Source: Phaeovulum veldkampii DSM 11550
GTDB taxonomy: Bacteria; Pseudomonadota; Alphaproteobacteria; Rhodobacterales; Rhodobacteraceae
Assembly (NCBI RefSeq): GCF_003034995.1
Contig: NZ_PZKF01000006.1
Coordinates: forward strand, 1 to 64,000
Direction of reading: 5' to 3'
DNA length: 64,000 bases
In this document: positions 48,487 through 56,070 of the stretch, piece by piece
How the letters are laid out: every line of letters begins with the position of its first letter
How positions within the stretch are numbered: the stretch's first letter is position 1
Made by a program: the position numbers and the translations under genes
The notes under the pieces: generated by a model
What the model saw: only the letters and a program-made list of their open reading frames with translations
What the model was told of the DNA's origin: nothing
Database searches by the model: none

Positions 48487-49631
48487 CAGCCGCGCTCCGC
48501 CAGCATCGCGCGGCTGATGATCAGGCGCATGATTTCGTTGGTGCCTTCCAGAATCTGATGCACGCGCAGGTCGCGCACCAGCTTTTCGATCCCGTAATCG
48601 GCCAGATAGCCATAGCCGCCATGCAGTTGCAGGCAGGCGTTGGCCACGTCAAAGGCCGCATCGGTCACATACATCTTGGCCATGGCGCAGAACTTGGTCG
48701 CGTCCGGTGCGCCGATGTCCAGCTTCCACGCCGCCTGCCGCAGGAAGATGCGGGCCGATTGCAGCCTGACCTCTTGCTCTGCCAGCCGGAATTGCAGCGC
48801 CTGAAACTGATCGAGTGTGCGCCCGAAGGCCTTGCGTTCGCCCATATAGGCCAGCGTCAGGTTCAGCGCCTGTTGCGCGCCACCCAGGGCGCTGGCGGCG
48901 ATGTTCAGCCGCCCGCCATCCAGCCCCGCCATGGCATAGCTGAAACCCTTGCCTTCCTGGCCGATCAGGTTTTTCAGCGGGGTCACGCAATCGTCGAACT
49001 GCACCTGCGCGGTGGGCTGGGCGCGCCAGCCCATCTTGTCTTCCAGGCCGCCGAACGACAGCCCCGGCGTGCCCGCCTCGACGATCACGGTGGAAATGCC
49101 CTTGGGGCCATCCTCGCCGGTGCGCACCATCACCACATAAACATCGGAATAACCGCCGCCCGAGATGAATGCCTTGGTGCCGTTCAGACGGTAGCCTGCA
49201 TCGGTGCGTTCTGCCCGCGTGCGCAACGCTGCCGCGTCTGACCCTGACCCCGGTTCGGTCAGGCAGTAGGAAAACACCTTTTCCATGCTGCACAGCGCGG
49301 GCAGCCAGCGCGCCTTGACCTCGGGGCTGGCGAATTTGTCGATCATGCCGCCGCACATGTTATGGATGGTCAAGAACGACCCAACTGCGGGGCAGGCCAT
49401 CGCCAGCGCCTCAAAGATCAGTGTCGCATCCAGCCGCGTCAGGCCCGATCCGCCATACTCTTCCGACACATAGATCCCGCCCAGCCCCAGTTCGGCCAGC
49501 TTGGGCCACAGCGCCTTGGGGATGCTGCCCTCGGCCTCCCACTGGCGGGCGAAGGGGGCAATGTGTTCTTGCCCAAAGGCATGTGCCATGTCGAACATGG
49601 CCTGCTGTTCCTCGCTCAGCGCGAAATCCAT
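48486..49631 (-). CDS. acyl-CoA dehydrogenase, probably isobutyryl-CoA dehydrogenase
   Basis: FAD enzyme of 381 aa. Shows EYGGSGLTRLDATLIFEALA, CLTEPGSGSDAAALRTRAER, the loop KAFISGGGYSDVYVVMVRTG and QLHGGYGYLADYGIEKLVRDLRVHQILEGTNEIMRLIISRAML. The catalytic Glu sits in the QILEGTNEI region (isobutyryl-CoA dehydrogenase pattern). With the downstream hydrolase and mmsB genes it supplies the first oxidation of valine-derived isobutyryl-CoA to methacrylyl-CoA. No separate enoyl-CoA hydratase is in this run. A TGAAC-N4-GTTTA box lies 26-39 nt upstream of the ATG. Confidence 0.9.
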   Translation of the reverse strand: MDFALSEEQQAMFDMAHAFGQEHIAPFARQWEAEGSIPKALWPKLAELGLGGIYVSEEYGGSGLTRLDATLIFEALAMACPAVGSFLTIHNMCGGMIDKFASPEVKARWLPALCSMEKVFSYCLTEPGSGSDAAALRTRAERTDAGYRLNGTKAFISGGGYSDVYVVMVRTGEDGPKGISTVIVEAGTPGLSFGGLEDKMGWRAQPTAQVQFDDCVTPLKNLIGQEGKGFSYAMAGLDGGRLNIAASALGGAQQALNLTLAYMGERKAFGRTLDQFQALQFRLAEQEVRLQSARIFLRQAAWKLDIGAPDATKFCAMAKMYVTDAAFDVANACLQLHGGYGYLADYGIEKLVRDLRVHQILEGTNEIMRLIISRAMLAERG

Positions 49632-49656
49632 GCGTTCCTCCCCGAACTGAATGAAT

Positions 49657-49670
49657 TGAACGAGTGTTTA
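49657..49670. promoter_or_regulatory. inverted-repeat operator before the valine acyl-CoA dehydrogenase
   Basis: TGAAC-GAGT-GTTTA, 26-39 nt before the start codon at 49631. The same arm-spacer-arm plan (TGAAC-N4-GTTCA) occurs before ivd. Candidate binding site of a TetR-type acyl-CoA regulator. Next to it is a second inverted repeat, CCTTGC-N9-GCAAGG (49680-49700). Confidence 0.5.
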
Positions 49671-49707
49671 GTTTTCATTCCTTGCGACAGTTTTGCAAGG
49701 CCCGAGC

Positions 49708-49742
49708 GGGCGAAGGCGGTTTCGTAGCAAACGCCTTCGCCC
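49708..49742 (-). terminator. terminator after mmsA
   Basis: Perfect 11-bp stem (GGGCGAAGGCG / CGCCTTCGCCC) with a 13-nt loop, starting 17 nt beyond the mmsA stop on the minus strand. It suggests mmsA and the following acyl-CoA dehydrogenase run are separate transcripts. No clear U-run. Confidence 0.6.
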
Positions 49743-49759
49743 GGTGCCGGTTTTCAGTC

Positions 49760-51259
49760 TCACTCCATCGCGCGGAAGTTGAAGGCCGAGCCTTCCTTGA
49801 TACCCGAGGGCCAGCGCGAGGTGACGGTTTTGGTGCGGGTGTAGAAGCGGAAGCTGTCCGGCCCGTGCTGGTTCAGGTCACCAAAGCCCGATTTCTTCCA
49901 GCCGCCAAAGGTGTGATAGGCCAGCGGAACCGGGATCGGCACGTTGATACCGATCATGCCGATGTTCACCCGGTTGGCAAAATCGCGCGCGGTGTCGCCA
50001 TCGCGGGTAAAGATCGCCGTGCCGTTGCCGTATTCATGGTCCATCGCATAGGCCAGCGCCTCTTCGTAGCTGTCTGTGCGCACGGTGGACAGAACCGGAC
50101 CAAAGATTTCCTGCTTGTAGATGTCCATGTCGCGGGTGACGTTGTCAAACAGCGTCGGGCCGACAAAGAAGCCGGTTTCATAGCCCTGCAACTTGAAGTT
50201 GCGTCCGTCGCAGACCAGCGTTGCGCCCTGTTCGACGCCCGAGGTGATCAGACCCTTCACCCGCTCCAGTGCGGCGCCGGTGACAAGGGGGCCGTAATCG
50301 ACATCATTGCCCGCCGTCCAGGGGCCGACCTTCAGCTTTTCGATCCGCGGCACCAGCCGCTCGATCAGCCCGTCGGCGGTGGCCTTGCCCACCGGCACCG
50401 CCACCGAAATCGCCATGCAGCGTTCGCCCGCCGCGCCATAGCCGGCGCCAATCAGCGCATCGGCGGCCTGATCCAGATCGGCGTCGGGCATGATGATCAT
50501 GTGGTTCTTGGCGCCGCCAAAGCACTGCACGCGCTTGCCGTTGGCGCAACCGCGGCCATAGATGTATTGCGCGATCGGGGTGGAGCCGACAAAGCCGATC
50601 GCCTGGATCGTGTCATTGTCGATGATCGCATCGACCGATTCCTTGTCGCCGTTGATCACCTGCAACACGCCATCGGGCAGGCCAGCCTCTTGCAGCAGCG
50701 CGGCCAGCATCAAAGGCACCGACGGGTCACGTTCCGACGGTTTCAGGATGAAGGCGTTGCCGCAGGCCAGCGCGGGCCCCATTTTCCACAGCGGGATCAT
50801 GGCGGGGAAGTTGAAGGGCGTGATGCCCGCCGCAACGCCCAGCGGTTGACGCAGCGAATACATGTCGATGCCGGGGCCGGCGCTGTCGGTGAATTCACCC
50901 TTCAGTAGATGCGGTGCGCCGGTGCAGAATTCGATCACCTCAAGCCCGCGCTGGACGTCGCCCTTGGCGTCGGGAAAGGTCTTGCCGTGTTCGGACGACA
51001 GCGCCTCGGCCAACTTGTCCATGTCGCGATTGATCAGGCGGACGAATTCCATCATCACGCGGGCGCGTTTTTGCGGGTTGGTCGCCCCCCATTTTACCTG
51101 CGCCTCGGCGGCATCGGCCACGGCGGCATCCAGTTCGGCCTTGGTGGCCAGTGCCACGCGGGCCTGCACCTCGCCGGTGGCGGGGTTGAACACATCGGCA
51201 AAGCGGCCCGAGGTGCCCGCAACCAGCTTGCCGTTGATCCAGTGACCGATCTCTTTCAT
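49760..51259 (-). CDS. mmsA: methylmalonate-semialdehyde dehydrogenase (CoA-acylating)
   Basis: Converts methylmalonate semialdehyde to propionyl-CoA, the last step of valine breakdown. The 499 aa aldehyde dehydrogenase has GEVQARVALATKAELDAAV, PSERDPSVPLMLAALLQEAG, FVGSTPIAQYIYGRGCANGKRVQCFGGAKNHMIIMPDADLDQA, catalytic Cys281 (GERCMAISVAVPVG) and GGWKKSGFGDLNQHGPDSFRFYTRTKTVT. The FGGAKNH stretch has Asn where other ALDHs have the general-base Glu, the mark of the CoA-acylating group. GGGAGGATGAG precedes the ATG at 51259; upstream frame is shadow of the LysR gene. Divergent from that LysR gene. Confidence 0.95.
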   Translation of the reverse strand: MKEIGHWINGKLVAGTSGRFADVFNPATGEVQARVALATKAELDAAVADAAEAQVKWGATNPQKRARVMMEFVRLINRDMDKLAEALSSEHGKTFPDAKGDVQRGLEVIEFCTGAPHLLKGEFTDSAGPGIDMYSLRQPLGVAAGITPFNFPAMIPLWKMGPALACGNAFILKPSERDPSVPLMLAALLQEAGLPDGVLQVINGDKESVDAIIDNDTIQAIGFVGSTPIAQYIYGRGCANGKRVQCFGGAKNHMIIMPDADLDQAADALIGAGYGAAGERCMAISVAVPVGKATADGLIERLVPRIEKLKVGPWTAGNDVDYGPLVTGAALERVKGLITSGVEQGATLVCDGRNFKLQGYETGFFVGPTLFDNVTRDMDIYKQEIFGPVLSTVRTDSYEEALAYAMDHEYGNGTAIFTRDGDTARDFANRVNIGMIGINVPIPVPLAYHTFGGWKKSGFGDLNQHGPDSFRFYTRTKTVTSRWPSGIKEGSAFNFRAME

Positions 51260-51327
51260 CTCATCCTCCCGAGTGATGGTTGGCAGCATGTTAGCCTTGC
51301 AGAATTGCGCGTGATATAGGAAGTATG

Positions 51328-51352
51328 GCAAAATAGTTTTGCAATTTCGCAA
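51328..51352. promoter_or_regulatory. overlapping palindromes between mmsA and lysR gene
   Basis: GCAAAA-TAG-TTTTGC (51328-51342) overlaps TTGC-AATTTC-GCAA (51339-51352). Both lie in the 102-nt divergent gap, the second ending 10 nt before the LysR start. They are good candidates for autoregulation and control of mmsA by the LysR protein. A similar TTGC...GCAA repeat lies upstream of the acyl-CoA dehydrogenase at 49680-49700. Confidence 0.5.
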
Positions 51353-51361
51353 AGACCGTCG

Positions 51362-52255
51362 ATGCCTGACTGGGATGATCTCAAGGTGTTTCTGGCGGTG
51401 GCACGGGCCGAAAGCCTGTCGGGTGCCGGGCGCGGGCTGAAATGCGATGCGGCCACCGTCGGCCGCCGCGTGGCCCGCCTGGAAGAGGCGCTGGGGGCCA
51501 AGCTGTTCCTGCGCTCGGCGCAGGGCTATGCGCTGACCGATGCCGGGACGCGGCTTTTGCCCCATGCCGAACGCGCCGAACAGGCGTTGTCGGCGGCGGC
51601 CGAGGAACTGGGCGGGGCGGCGGGTGCGCTTAGTGGGCAGTTGCGCATCGGCGCACCCGACGGCTGCGCCAACTATCTGCTGCCGCAGGTCTGTGCTGAA
51701 TTGTGCGATGCCAATCCGGGGCTGGAAATCCAGATCGTCGCACTGCCGCGGGTGTTCAACCTGTCCAAGCGCGAGGCCGACATGGCCATTGCGGTATCGC
51801 CTCCGGCGGCGGGTCGGCTGACGGTGCAAAAGCTGACGGATTATCACCTGCATCTGGCCGCCCATCACGACTATCTGGCCCGCCATGCCCCGATCCGGTG
51901 CCGTGCCGATCTGCGTGGGCACCGGATGATCGGCTATATTCCCGACATGATCTTTGACAAGGAACTGGACTATCTGGCCGAAACCGGGGCCGAGACGGTG
52001 GCGCTCGCCTCGAACTCGGTTTCGGTGCAGATGCAGGCGGTGCGGGCGGGGGCGGGCTTGGGCATCGTGCATGATTTCGCTATCCCCTTTGCGCCGGGTG
52101 TTGTGCGAGTGCTGCCTGCCGACATCGCGCTAAGGCGCAGCTTCTGGCTGATCCGCCATGCCGATGACCGCCGGTCCGACCGACTGACCCGGCTGGCCGA
52201 GGCGCTGGGCCAGGGGCTGCGCCGCGAGGTGGCGCGGCTGGAGGCGCAGGTCTGA
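51362..52255 (+). CDS. LysR-family transcriptional regulator
   Basis: A 297 aa regulator. The N-terminal winged HTH (WDDLKVFLAVARAESLSGAGRGLKCDAATVGRRVARLEEALGAKLFLRSAQGYALTDAG, residues ~4-62) is followed by an effector-binding domain beginning near residue 93 (GQLRIGAPDGCANYLLPQVCAELCDANPGLEIQIVAL). Divergent from mmsA, the classical layout for a regulator of the adjacent operon, so control of valine degradation is likely but unproven. The effector is unknown. Confidence 0.9.
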   Translation: MPDWDDLKVFLAVARAESLSGAGRGLKCDAATVGRRVARLEEALGAKLFLRSAQGYALTDAGTRLLPHAERAEQALSAAAEELGGAAGALSGQLRIGAPDGCANYLLPQVCAELCDANPGLEIQIVALPRVFNLSKREADMAIAVSPPAAGRLTVQKLTDYHLHLAAHHDYLARHAPIRCRADLRGHRMIGYIPDMIFDKELDYLAETGAETVALASNSVSVQMQAVRAGAGLGIVHDFAIPFAPGVVRVLPADIALRRSFWLIRHADDRRSDRLTRLAEALGQGLRREVARLEAQV

Positions 52256-52348
52256 CCAATGCCGCGCCGCGGCACGGCTGGGCTTGCATTTCGGTCCGGC
52301 CTATAGTCACAGTCCCGTGACAGCAACAGCGGTTGCGGGAGGACAGAC

Positions 52349-52840
52349 ATGCGCATCGGCCTTTACCCCGGCACATTCGACCCGGTGACGCTGGGCCATA
52401 TCGACATCATCCAGCGTGCTATGGCGCTGGTGGATCGGCTGGTGATCGGCGTGGCGATCAACCATGACAAGGGACCGCTGTTTTCGCTGGAAGAGCGGGT
52501 GGCGATGCTTGAGGCCGAGTGCGCCGAAATCGCGGCCCGCTGCGGCGGGCAGATCGTGGTGCATCCGTTCGATAACCTGCTGATCGACTGCGCGCGCGAT
52601 GTGGGCGCGGGCGTCATCATCCGCGGTCTGCGCGCGGTGGCCGATTTCGAATACGAATTCCAGATGGTCGGCATGAACCGGGCGCTGGATTCCAGCGTCG
52701 AGACGGTGTTTCTGATGGCTGATGCGCGGCGGCAGGCCATCGCCTCGAAACTGGTCAAGGAAATCGCCAGGCTGGGGGGCGATGTGTCGAAATTCGTCAC
52801 CCCCGCGGTGCGTGACGCGCTGGTGGCGCGGTTTGGCTAA
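52349..52840 (+). CDS. coaD: phosphopantetheine adenylyltransferase
   Basis: Fourth step of CoA synthesis. The 163 aa protein has RIGLYPGTFDPVTLGHIDIIQRA with the TxGH nucleotidyl-transfer motif, the substrate-binding VIIRGLRAVADFEYEFQMVGMNRAL, and ETVFLMADARRQAIASKLVKEIARLGGDVSKFV. All catalytic segments present. Monocistronic. Confidence 0.97.
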   Translation: MRIGLYPGTFDPVTLGHIDIIQRAMALVDRLVIGVAINHDKGPLFSLEERVAMLEAECAEIAARCGGQIVVHPFDNLLIDCARDVGAGVIIRGLRAVADFEYEFQMVGMNRALDSSVETVFLMADARRQAIASKLVKEIARLGGDVSKFVTPAVRDALVARFG

Positions 52841-52861
52841 GGCCTGCCCGCGCTATTCCCG

Positions 52862-53005
52862 CTAGCGCCAGAACGCCATCCATTCGACCAGGTCCAGCAG
52901 CTTGCGGGCAAGAAACAGCGTGGCCTGCGCCCCGTTCAGCCCCGCATCAACCGCCAACGCTGCGGCGATCAGCAGGCCCAGGCCCAGTGCGATGCGGTTG
53001 GTCAT
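52862..53005 (-). CDS. small single-span membrane protein
   Basis: A 47 aa protein (starting MTNRIALGLGLLIAAALAVDAG and ending LVEWMAFWR) with one hydrophobic helix at residues ~5-21 and an aromatic C-terminus. It has GGAG nine bases before the ATG and codon use like its neighbours. It resembles short conserved membrane proteins of Rhodobacterales as I recall them. Function unknown. It is convergent with coaD. Confidence 0.65.
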   Translation of the reverse strand: MTNRIALGLGLLIAAALAVDAGLNGAQATLFLARKLLDLVEWMAFWR

Positions 53006-53131
53006 CCTGTCTCCGTCGAAAATAGGCCCGCTTTTCGCGGGTGGGTTCGGCTTTGATTTGCGGCTTTGGCGCCGGGTTTCGGCCCGTGCCGGGGGGGCAT
53101 CCGCCACCGTGCCGGTCTGTGGCCCGTGCAC

Positions 53132-53155
53132 CCGTGCCCGCCGCGGCGCGGGCAC
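53132..53155. terminator. hairpin in the gap before fliG
   Basis: CGTGCCCGC-N6-GCGGGCACG, a 9-bp perfect stem, in the 216-nt gap between the small membrane gene start (53005) and the fliG stop (53222). It probably ends fliG transcription. Otherwise I see nothing in the gap. Confidence 0.5.
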
Positions 53156-53221
53156 GCTGCCCCAAAGCTTCGCAGCCCGCAAGGGCCTGTCGCTACGGGC
53201 GGGCACGGCGTGCTGACGCCT

Positions 53222-54277
53222 TTAGCCGTCTTCTTCTGCGGTGATCAGGGTCAGCTCGCCCGCAGCCTCCATCGTGCGGATCGCGGCCACGACACTGGCC
53301 ATCGCCTCTTCGGCGTCCTTTTCGCGCACCTTGCCACGGTTTGTCACCTCGTCGCGCAGCCCGGCCGCCAGCCGTTGCGAGATATTGGCCAGAATGAACT
53401 CGGCCGTCGCGGCATCGGCCCCCCTTGCCCCGGCCAGCGCGGTGACGACCAGCGCCTGATCAACAGCGCGCAGCACCTTGGGGATGTCGCGCGCTTCGAC
53501 CCGGTCGGGGATGTTGGCAAAGGTAAAGATCGCGCGGCGCACCTCTTGGGCAAAGGCGGCGTCGTCTTGTTCCAGCCCCTCCAGCACCGAATCGCGCGTG
53601 GCGGCAGCGGAAAAATTCAGGATCGCGCCGACCCGTTCCACCGGCCCCGCCTCGAATGCCTTCGGCGGCTCTGCCTCAAGCTGGGTGACCAGCGACTGGC
53701 CGATCCGCAGCACCATCTCGGGTGCGACGTTGCCGGTCAGCGACACCGCATAGGCGATGCGCCGCGCCCGGTCGCCGGGAAGGCGGCCCAGCAGATCGGC
53801 GGCCTTGGCCACGCCAAGTTTCGACAGCATCACCGCGCCCACCTCGGTGCTTTCCTCTTCCAGAACCGGCACCAGTCGTTCAGCGGGCAGCGCCGCGATT
53901 CGGTCCCACGGATCGGTGCGCGCGGCCGCCCCCGCCATCCGCCGCAGTCGGTTGGCGGCTGAGGCTGACAGGTGCCCGTCGAGCAGCCCCAATGCCCCGT
54001 CAAGCCCTCCCGGAAAGGCCAGTCCGACCGCCTCCAGGGTGTCACAAAATTCCTCGATCACCGCCGACAATGTGTCACGATCCACCATTTTCATGCTGGC
54101 AATCTGTTCGGTCAGCGCTGTCTGCAAATCGTCGGGCAGTTGCGCCAAGGGCAGCTGCGCGCCCTCGGCCAGCAACAGCCGCACGATGATGGCAGCCTTT
54201 TGGCGCCGCGTCAGCGGTTGCGCCACAATGGTGACGCCGGGGGTTGCCCCCCCGCGCGCCGGTGCAATCGCGTTCAC
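53222..54277 (-). CDS. fliG: flagellar motor switch protein FliG
   Basis: Rotor protein linking the MS ring, the C ring and the stator. At 351 aa it is full length. The N-terminal domain (TRRQKAAIIVRLLLAEGAQLP) and middle domain (VLEEESTEVGAVMLSKLGVAKAADLLGRLPGDRARRIAYAVS) are recognisable. The C-terminal torque helix region is well kept: PDRVEARDIPKVLRAVDQALVVTALAGARGADAATAEFILANISQRLAAGLRDEVTNRG. The EHPQ motif of the middle domain reads ESTE here. No other flagellar gene is within the window, so this copy is not in the main flagellar cluster. Confidence 0.87.
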   Translation of the reverse strand: MNAIAPARGGATPGVTIVAQPLTRRQKAAIIVRLLLAEGAQLPLAQLPDDLQTALTEQIASMKMVDRDTLSAVIEEFCDTLEAVGLAFPGGLDGALGLLDGHLSASAANRLRRMAGAAARTDPWDRIAALPAERLVPVLEEESTEVGAVMLSKLGVAKAADLLGRLPGDRARRIAYAVSLTGNVAPEMVLRIGQSLVTQLEAEPPKAFEAGPVERVGAILNFSAAATRDSVLEGLEQDDAAFAQEVRRAIFTFANIPDRVEARDIPKVLRAVDQALVVTALAGARGADAATAEFILANISQRLAAGLRDEVTNRGKVREKDAEEAMASVVAAIRTMEAAGELTLITAEEDG

Positions 54278-54343
54278 CTGACCCCCCGTTCTTGCCGATC
54301 CTGTCGGATCACTTTGGCGAGGCCGGGTTAAGAGCGCGTTACG

Positions 54344-54499
54344 TCAGCTGGAATGAACGACGCAGGCCTTGGCGGCCTTGTCCCAGACCTGACCCGTTGG
54401 GCAGCTCATCGCCTGACGTTCTTCCCAGCAGCCTTCGGCTTGGGCGGCCAGCGGCGCCAGCGAAAGCACAACAATGGTCGCAAAACGGCCAATAGTCAT
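54344..54499 (-). CDS. small secreted Cys-containing protein
   Basis: A 51 aa protein. A signal peptide (RFATIVVLSLAPLAAQA) is followed by a 30-residue mature part, EGCWEERQAMSCPTGQVWDK then AAKACVVHSS, with three Cys and the CPxGxVWDxxxxxC pattern of chitin-binding-like modules. The ATG at 54499 has GGGAG 9 bases upstream. It is on the same strand as purB, 76 nt after it, with a hairpin (54512-54533) between. Not similar to a characterised protein that I can name. Confidence 0.68.
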   Translation of the reverse strand: MTIGRFATIVVLSLAPLAAQAEGCWEERQAMSCPTGQVWDKAAKACVVHSS

Positions 54500-54574
54500 C
54501 ACAAGTCTCCCTTCCGCGGTTTTCCCTGCGGAAAGGAGACCACGAATCAGCCGCGATCCGGCATCACGCCTGCG

Positions 54575-55879
54575 TTACGCGCCAAAGACGCGCCGGAAGA
54601 TCGTGTCCACATGCTTGGTATGATAGCCCAGATCGAACTTCTCCTCGATCTCGGCGGGGGGCAGGGCTGCCGTCACCTCTGGGTCGGCCAGCAGTTCGGT
54701 CTTGAAATCGGCCCCCTGCTCCCAAACCTTCATCGCGTTGCGCTGCACCAGACGATAGGCATCCTCACGCGACACACCCGCCTGCGTCAGCGCCAGCAGC
54801 ACCCGCTGGCTCATCACCAGACCGCGGAACTTGTTCATGTTGGCCAGCATGTTTTCGGGATAGATCACCAGCTTTTCCACCACCCCGGCCAGCCGGTTCA
54901 GCGCGAAATCAAGCGTGATCGTGGCATCGGGCGCGATCCCGCGTTCCACCGACGAATGCGAAATGTCGCGTTCATGCCACAGCGCCACATTCTCCATCGC
55001 CGGAATCACCGCCATGCGGACCAGCCGGGCAAGGCCGGTCAGGTTTTCGGTCAGCACCGGGTTGCGCTTGTGCGGCATCGCCGACGATCCCTTTTGGCCG
55101 GGGCTGAAGAATTCCTCGGCCTCCAGCACCTCGGTGCGCTGCATGTGGCGAATTTCGATGGCGATATTTTCGATGCTGGAGGCGATCACGCCCAGCGTCG
55201 CAAAGAACATCGCGTGCCGGTCGCGCGGAATGACCTGGGTGCTGATCGGCTCGGGCGTCAGGCCGAGCATCTTGCAGACATGCTCTTCGACGGCTGGGTC
55301 GATATTGGCAAACGTGCCCACCGCGCCCGAAATTGCCCCGGTCGCCACTTCGGCACGGGCCGCTTGCAGGCGGGTGCGGTTGCGGTCCATCTCGGCGTAA
55401 AAGCGGGCGAAGGTCAGGCCCATCGTGGTGGGTTCGGCGTGGATGCCGTGGCTGCGGCCGATGCGGACCGTATCCTTATGTTCATGGGCGCGCTTCTTCA
55501 GCGCAGCCAGAACGCGGTCCATGTCGGCCAGCAGAATATCCGCCGCGCGCACCAGTTGGATGTTCAGCGTGGTGTCCAGCACGTCGGAGCTGGTCATGCC
55601 CTGATGCACGAAACGCGCATCCTCGGACCCGATGTGTTCGGCCAGATGGGTCAGAAAGGCGATCACGTCATGCTTGGTGACGGCCTCGATCTCGTCGATG
55701 CGGGCCACGTCGAACTGCACATCCTTGGCGCGCCAGACCGCTTCGGCATTGGCCTTGGGGATCACGCCAAGGGTGGCCTGCGCGTCGCAGGCGTGGGCCT
55801 CGATTTCATACCAGATGCGGAACTTGGTCTCGGGCGACCAGATGGCGACCATTTCGGGGCGGGAATAACGCGGGATCAT
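54575..55879 (-). CDS. purB: adenylosuccinate lyase
   Basis: Acts twice in purine synthesis (SAICAR and adenylosuccinate cleavage). The 434 aa protein has IPRYSRPEMVAIWSPETKFRIWYEIEAHAC at the N-terminus, HQGMTSSDVLDT, RSHGIHAEPTTMG with a catalytic His, and the fumarase-superfamily signature KGSSAMPHKRNPV with the catalytic Ser. Start at 55879 is the family N-terminus; the frame is open upstream to 56008 without similarity. Divergent from ivd. Confidence 0.97.
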   Translation of the reverse strand: MIPRYSRPEMVAIWSPETKFRIWYEIEAHACDAQATLGVIPKANAEAVWRAKDVQFDVARIDEIEAVTKHDVIAFLTHLAEHIGSEDARFVHQGMTSSDVLDTTLNIQLVRAADILLADMDRVLAALKKRAHEHKDTVRIGRSHGIHAEPTTMGLTFARFYAEMDRNRTRLQAARAEVATGAISGAVGTFANIDPAVEEHVCKMLGLTPEPISTQVIPRDRHAMFFATLGVIASSIENIAIEIRHMQRTEVLEAEEFFSPGQKGSSAMPHKRNPVLTENLTGLARLVRMAVIPAMENVALWHERDISHSSVERGIAPDATITLDFALNRLAGVVEKLVIYPENMLANMNKFRGLVMSQRVLLALTQAGVSREDAYRLVQRNAMKVWEQGADFKTELLADPEVTAALPPAEIEEKFDLGYHTKHVDTIFRRVFGA

Positions 55880-56013
55880 CGGGGCCTCCGGGGCTTGCAG
55901 GGTTGGGGGCGTGATAGCTGCGCGGGGGGGCTGGGGCAAGCCGCTCGTCCGCGCTGACGGGGCTCTTTGGCCGATCTGCGCGCTTGACGCGACTCGGTTT
56001 TCGCGCAATTAAA

Positions 56014-56027
56014 TGAACATGCGTTCA
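56014..56027. promoter_or_regulatory. inverted-repeat operator before ivd
   Basis: TGAAC-ATGC-GTTCA, perfect 5-bp arms with a 4-bp spacer, 44-57 nt before the ivd ATG. It sits in an A/T-rich patch suitable for a promoter. The same plan appears before the valine acyl-CoA dehydrogenase (49657-49670). Confidence 0.55.
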
Positions 56028-56070
56028 ATAACGAGCGCCACAGGATGACCGTCAGCGCGGGGAGGCGTCG

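Noticed and set aside
49760-52072. 770-codon extension of mmsA
   Set aside because: MmsA itself begins at 51259 with a good ribosome binding site. The extension is antisense to the LysR gene.
53006-53221. Coding potential in the fliG-proximal gap
   Set aside because: Overlapping frames of ~70-110 codons exist on both strands but lack ribosome binding sites and protein-like composition.
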